A stretch of 16,016 nt of DNA from JANNMJ01 sp031426455 (lineage in GTDB: Bacteria; Bacteroidota; Bacteroidia; Cytophagales; Hymenobacteraceae). A program made the translations under genes and the position numbers. The DNA is taken from assembly GCA_031426455.1 (NCBI GenBank), contig JANPLI010000202.1, forward strand, positions 1 to 16,016. Reading direction: 5' to 3'. The notes beneath the pieces are model-generated. The model saw nothing but the letters and a program-made list of their open reading frames with translations, made no database searches and was not told where the DNA came from. This document shows, piece by piece, positions 13,766 through 16,016 of this stretch (position 1 is the first letter of the stretch; every line of letters starts with the position of its first letter).

Positions 13766-13975
13766 ATGACAACCCAGACCTTCAAAACCACCATCAATTG
13801 TGGCAATTGCGTTCGCGCGATTACGCCTGTCCTTAATGCCGAACCGACAATCACGGCCTGGCAGGTTGATACTTCCAGCTCCGATAAAATTTTGACCGTG
13901 AGAGGCGAGTTATCTGCTACTCATATTGAGGCCCTGCTGATGGAAGCGGGCTTCGAAGCCAAGTCATTGAAATAA
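13766..13975 (+). CDS. Small HMA-domain (heavy-metal-associated) protein, CopZ-like
   Basis: A 69-residue protein spanning one ferredoxin-like HMA domain. The metal-binding pair is C12 and C15 in TINCGNCVRAITPVLN, followed by WQVDTSSSDKILTVRGELSATHIEALLMEAGFEAKSL, which fits the beta-alpha-beta-beta-alpha-beta order of copper chaperones. The usual Met before the first Cys (GMTCxxC) is replaced by Asn, so metal choice is uncertain. An in-frame TTG at 13757 would lie inside the promoter-like element, so the ATG at 13766 is preferred. No metal ATPase or regulator lies nearby, so the partner is unknown. Confidence 0.8.
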   Translation: MTTQTFKTTINCGNCVRAITPVLNAEPTITAWQVDTSSSDKILTVRGELSATHIEALLMEAGFEAKSLK

Positions 13976-14003
13976 ATATTTATTATTTTTATTTATTATT
14001 CAG
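13971..14003. terminator. A/T-rich palindrome at the end of the HMA gene
   Basis: The perfect palindrome AATAAATATTTATT (13971-13984) overlaps the HMA stop codon and is followed by a T-rich run (ATTTTTATTTATTATT). It stands out from the GC-rich surroundings. It may serve as a weak terminator; the stem has only A-T pairs. Confidence 0.35.
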
Positions 14004-14086
14004 GTTAAACGGTGACCTTAAAGTTAGTAAACTACTGGGCTGGAGGATTTAGAAGGCTAAAGCGGACGAAATAGTTAAATGCTGTG

Positions 14087-14109
14087 AACGGCTCCGGGTG
14101 GGAGCCGTT
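14087..14109 (+). terminator. GC hairpin upstream of the serine hydrolase
   Basis: AACGGCTCC (14087-14095), loop GGGTG, GGAGCCGTT (14101-14109) is a perfect 9-bp stem followed by TGCAGTCGTTC. It could terminate the HMA transcript or lie in the leader of the hydrolase gene. Its position argues against the upstream GTG start at 14084. Confidence 0.45.
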
Positions 14110-14134
14110 TGCAGTCGTTCAAATAAATGATGTG

Positions 14135-15412
14135 ATGCGCGGACTGGTTGCTACCGTACTGTACAGCCTCTTACTGGCCACCGGTGCTGATGATCGCCCG
14201 GCGCTTCATTATGCGAACGTGGGCTATATCGAACCTGCTGATTCGCATTTCCTCGATTCTCTTCTCCATACGCAACCGGCGAGGTTCGATTCCATCCTGG
14301 CTCACGCCGATGAGTTGGAAATCCAGATTATCTACACCCAGATCGACCGCGATTCTGAGAATCGCCCTCACTTCACCGAGCATACTTGGCACCTGAATCC
14401 GGGACGTTACTTCAACCCCGCTTCGCTCGTCAAACTGCCTACGGCGGTAGCGGCGCTCGAAAAGTTGCATCAGTACGAAGCGCAGGGGGTCACGCTCGCC
14501 ACCCCGATGGCCACCGGCGCAGCTCATAAATGCCAGACGGCGGTACTGAATCCGTTTAGTCGCGACCCCGACCGCGTGGCTAGTGTTGGTAACTACATCC
14601 GTCGGATGCTGCTGGTTTCCGATAATGAGGCTTACAATCGCCTTTATGAGTTCGTCGGCCCCGCCGATCTACGCCGAGCATTTGCCCGCTGGGGAATGCC
14701 GGATTCGCGCATCGTCACCCGCTTCTCGCCCAGATGCGATTCGATATCGAACCGCTATACTAATCCTATTACTTTCTTGCCGCTTGACCGAGAGCCGGTC
14801 AGGCAGCCTGCCGCCTTCGATTCGGCCGCACCAGCTCTCCCTGGGCCACGCCTTTATAAAGGCACTGCTTGGCAGAATGGCAAAAGGCTTATTAAAGCCC
14901 CATTCGATTTTACTCAAGCCAACCGGTTGTCGTTAGCCGATATAAACACGTTGCTGCGCGCCATTCTATTTCCAGAAACCGCACCACAACTCAACCTCAG
15001 ACCCGCCGACCGCGCTTTTTTGCGCCAATATCTTGGCCTGACGCCACACGCCGCGCGTTTCAGTCAGTACCGGACGCCCGGCTATTATGATGCTTACAAG
15101 AAGTACCTCTACTACGGCCGCAACCCCCGGCGTCCGGTGCCGGAGCCAGGCGGGCCGCGCTCTTTCAACATTGTCGGGCTTTCTTACGGCTTCGTGGCTG
15201 ACTGTTCTTACCTGGTCGAACCTACGAGCGGTATCGAGCTGATGCTGTCCGCCGTGCTGTACGTAAACCGTGATGGCATCCTCAACGACGCCCGTTACGA
15301 GTACTCCACCACCGCTTGGCCTTTCTTGGCTGATCTGGGCCAATTGCTTTTCGAGTACGAGAAAAAAAGATCGCGTACCAACCGGCCCGATCTCAGCGAG
15401 TTCGCCCCTTAG
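14135..15412 (+). CDS. Exported class A beta-lactamase-like serine hydrolase
   Basis: A 425-residue protein of the serine beta-lactamase/penicillin-binding fold. The start at 14135 places a hydrophobic signal sequence first (MRGLVATVLYSLLLATGA); an earlier GTG at 14084 would put a hairpin inside the gene and bury the signal. The nucleophile motif SxxK is S97-L-V-K100 in FNPASLVKLPTAVAALEKL, and the SDN motif is at 162-164 in LLVSDNEAYNRLYEFVG. A clear KTG triad is missing; the region FNIVGLSYGFVADCSYLV near the end is the likely equivalent strand. Length exceeds true class A enzymes (~290), with an insert around residues 220-340. Hydrolysis of a cell-wall peptide or another ester/amide is more likely than antibiotic resistance (inferred). 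Confidence 0.85.
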   Translation: MRGLVATVLYSLLLATGADDRPALHYANVGYIEPADSHFLDSLLHTQPARFDSILAHADELEIQIIYTQIDRDSENRPHFTEHTWHLNPGRYFNPASLVKLPTAVAALEKLHQYEAQGVTLATPMATGAAHKCQTAVLNPFSRDPDRVASVGNYIRRMLLVSDNEAYNRLYEFVGPADLRRAFARWGMPDSRIVTRFSPRCDSISNRYTNPITFLPLDREPVRQPAAFDSAAPALPGPRLYKGTAWQNGKRLIKAPFDFTQANRLSLADINTLLRAILFPETAPQLNLRPADRAFLRQYLGLTPHAARFSQYRTPGYYDAYKKYLYYGRNPRRPVPEPGGPRSFNIVGLSYGFVADCSYLVEPTSGIELMLSAVLYVNRDGILNDARYEYSTTAWPFLADLGQLLFEYEKKRSRTNRPDLSEFAP

Positions 15413-15447
15413 GACGAATGAGGCGCTGGATTTTTTTGGAAAAAGGC

Positions 15448-15479
15448 TTGCAGGCCGACAAAGGGGAACTGTACCTTTG
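15448..15479 (+). promoter_or_regulatory. rRNA promoter P1
   Basis: TTG at 15448-15450, then 21 nt, then TACCTTTG at 15472-15479, followed by CACCCCC. It has the best -7 match of the three promoters but a slightly long spacer. It would give a leader of about 400 nt before 16S. Confidence 0.65.
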
Positions 15480-15535
15480 CACCCCCAATCAGACGGATGG
15501 GGAACGCGAGCCGCCAAGCTGGCGAAGATACGACA

Positions 15536-15594
15536 AAAAATTTCGCCTGAAATTTTGACAAGTCGAAAAGTCTTCCGATCTTTGCACTCCCAAA
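15536..15594 (+). promoter_or_regulatory. rRNA promoter P2 (first copy of a 59-bp repeat)
   Basis: TTG at 15555-15557, 19 nt, then GATCTTTG at 15577-15584, followed by CACTCCCAAA. A run AAAAATTTCGC begins the unit and may act as an A/T-rich upstream element. The whole 59-bp unit recurs 102 bp downstream. Confidence 0.7.
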
Positions 15595-15637
15595 CAAAAA
15601 AGACCTCGCCGCCATCGACTACAAAGTCAGCGCAAGG

Positions 15638-15696
15638 AAAAATTTTCGCAAAAATTTGGTAGAACCGAAAATTCTGCCGACCTTTGCACTCCCAAA
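15638..15696 (+). promoter_or_regulatory. rRNA promoter P3 (second copy of the 59-bp repeat)
   Basis: TTG at 15656-15658, 20 nt, then GACCTTTG at 15679-15686, followed by CACTCCCAAA. It starts with AAAAATTTTCGC, as P2 does. P2 and P3 share sequence at both ends and at matching internal blocks (CGAAAA, TCTnCCGA), so they are copies of one unit. Confidence 0.7.
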
Positions 15697-15751
15697 TCGA
15701 AAAGGCCACAAACGGTGGCCACTCTCGAAAGGCCAACGGGCTGATCGACAC

Positions 15752-15760
15752 GTTCTTTGA
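15752..15760 (+). promoter_or_regulatory. boxA-like antitermination element in the rRNA leader
   Basis: GTTCTTTGA resembles the boxA sequence (TGCTCTTTA in E. coli) recognised by NusB/S10 to prevent premature termination in rRNA operons. It lies in the expected place, between the last promoter and 16S. Confidence 0.5.
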
Positions 15761-15785
15761 ATGACTGGTTAGAGAAAAAGACAGG

Positions 15786-15814
15786 TTCAGTCCTGGGTTT
15801 AGCCCCGGGCTGAA
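15786..15814 (+). other. Hairpin in the 16S leader
   Basis: TTCAG-T-CCTGGG (15786-15797) pairs with CCCGGGCTGAA (15804-15814), with one bulged T and one G-U pair. It is immediately followed by a small ACAAA/TTTGT stem. It could be part of the leader processing structure of the rRNA precursor. Confidence 0.4.
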
Positions 15815-15887
15815 ACAAATAAGTTTGTAGCACCAAACTTCAAAAAGCAAAGCCCCACAACGAAAGTTAGTGGAGCAAAAAAATCTT

Positions 15888-16016
<129 letters not shown>

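Noticed and set aside
13573..13836. 87-codon plus-strand ORF upstream of and overlapping the HMA gene
   Set aside because: It overlaps the HMA coding region out of frame, has mixed composition and no recognisable domain.
15270..15850. Plus- and minus-strand ORFs across the rRNA leader
   Set aside because: They run through the rRNA promoters and the end of the hydrolase gene; the open frames are by chance.

Overview
The window is GC-rich DNA from a member of the Bacteroidota, most likely a Cytophagales/Hymenobacter-like lineage. Four things support this. The incomplete surface protein at the left end finishes in a gliding-motility/type IX secretion C-terminal domain. Promoters have the Bacteroidota form TTG-N19-TAnnTTTG. 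Start codons are preceded by A-rich stretches rather than Shine-Dalgarno sequences. The right end is the 5' end of a 16S rRNA of Bacteroidota type. Genus-level placement would need the full 16S.

Layout: (1) 1-3644, the 3' part of a very large repeat-rich secreted adhesin-like protein, with seven exact-length 246-bp tandem repeats, then PKD-like and fibronectin-like regions and a type IX sorting domain. (2) 3712-3760, a terminator, followed by a DAACS-family dicarboxylate/amino-acid symporter (3776-5188). (3) 5189-5662, an intergenic region with a strong hairpin and a near-consensus promoter. (4) 5663-12710, fourteen ribosomal-protein genes in the order rplC-rplD-rplW-rplB-rpsS-rplV-rpsC-rplP-rpmC-rpsQ-rplN-rplX-rplE-rpsN, closed by a strong terminator. 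rpsJ is absent from the front, and rpsH and the rest of the usual spc genes are absent from the back. (5) 12867-15412, three small accessory genes: a secreted charged protein on the minus strand, a small metal-binding HMA-domain protein, and an exported class A beta-lactamase-like serine hydrolase. (6) 15413-15887, the promoter and leader region of an rRNA operon with three tandem promoter-like motifs and a boxA-like element. (7) 15888-16016, the first 129 bases of the 16S rRNA.

The ribosomal genes are almost certainly co-transcribed from the promoter at 5561-5590. Most junctions are 5-21 nt apart or overlap. Four junctions (rplW-rplB, rpsC-rplP, rpsQ-rplN, rplX-rplE) are instead 85-159 nt wide. 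Each of these holds an imperfect inverted repeat whose arms are built from 7-nt units, usually beginning AAC on the right arm, with a different unit sequence in each gap. I consider this the most unusual structure in the window. Other notable points are the Gly/Arg-rich tail of S3, the Ala/Glu-rich N-terminal extension of S17, the duplicated 59-bp rRNA promoter units and two apparently leaderless promoters.
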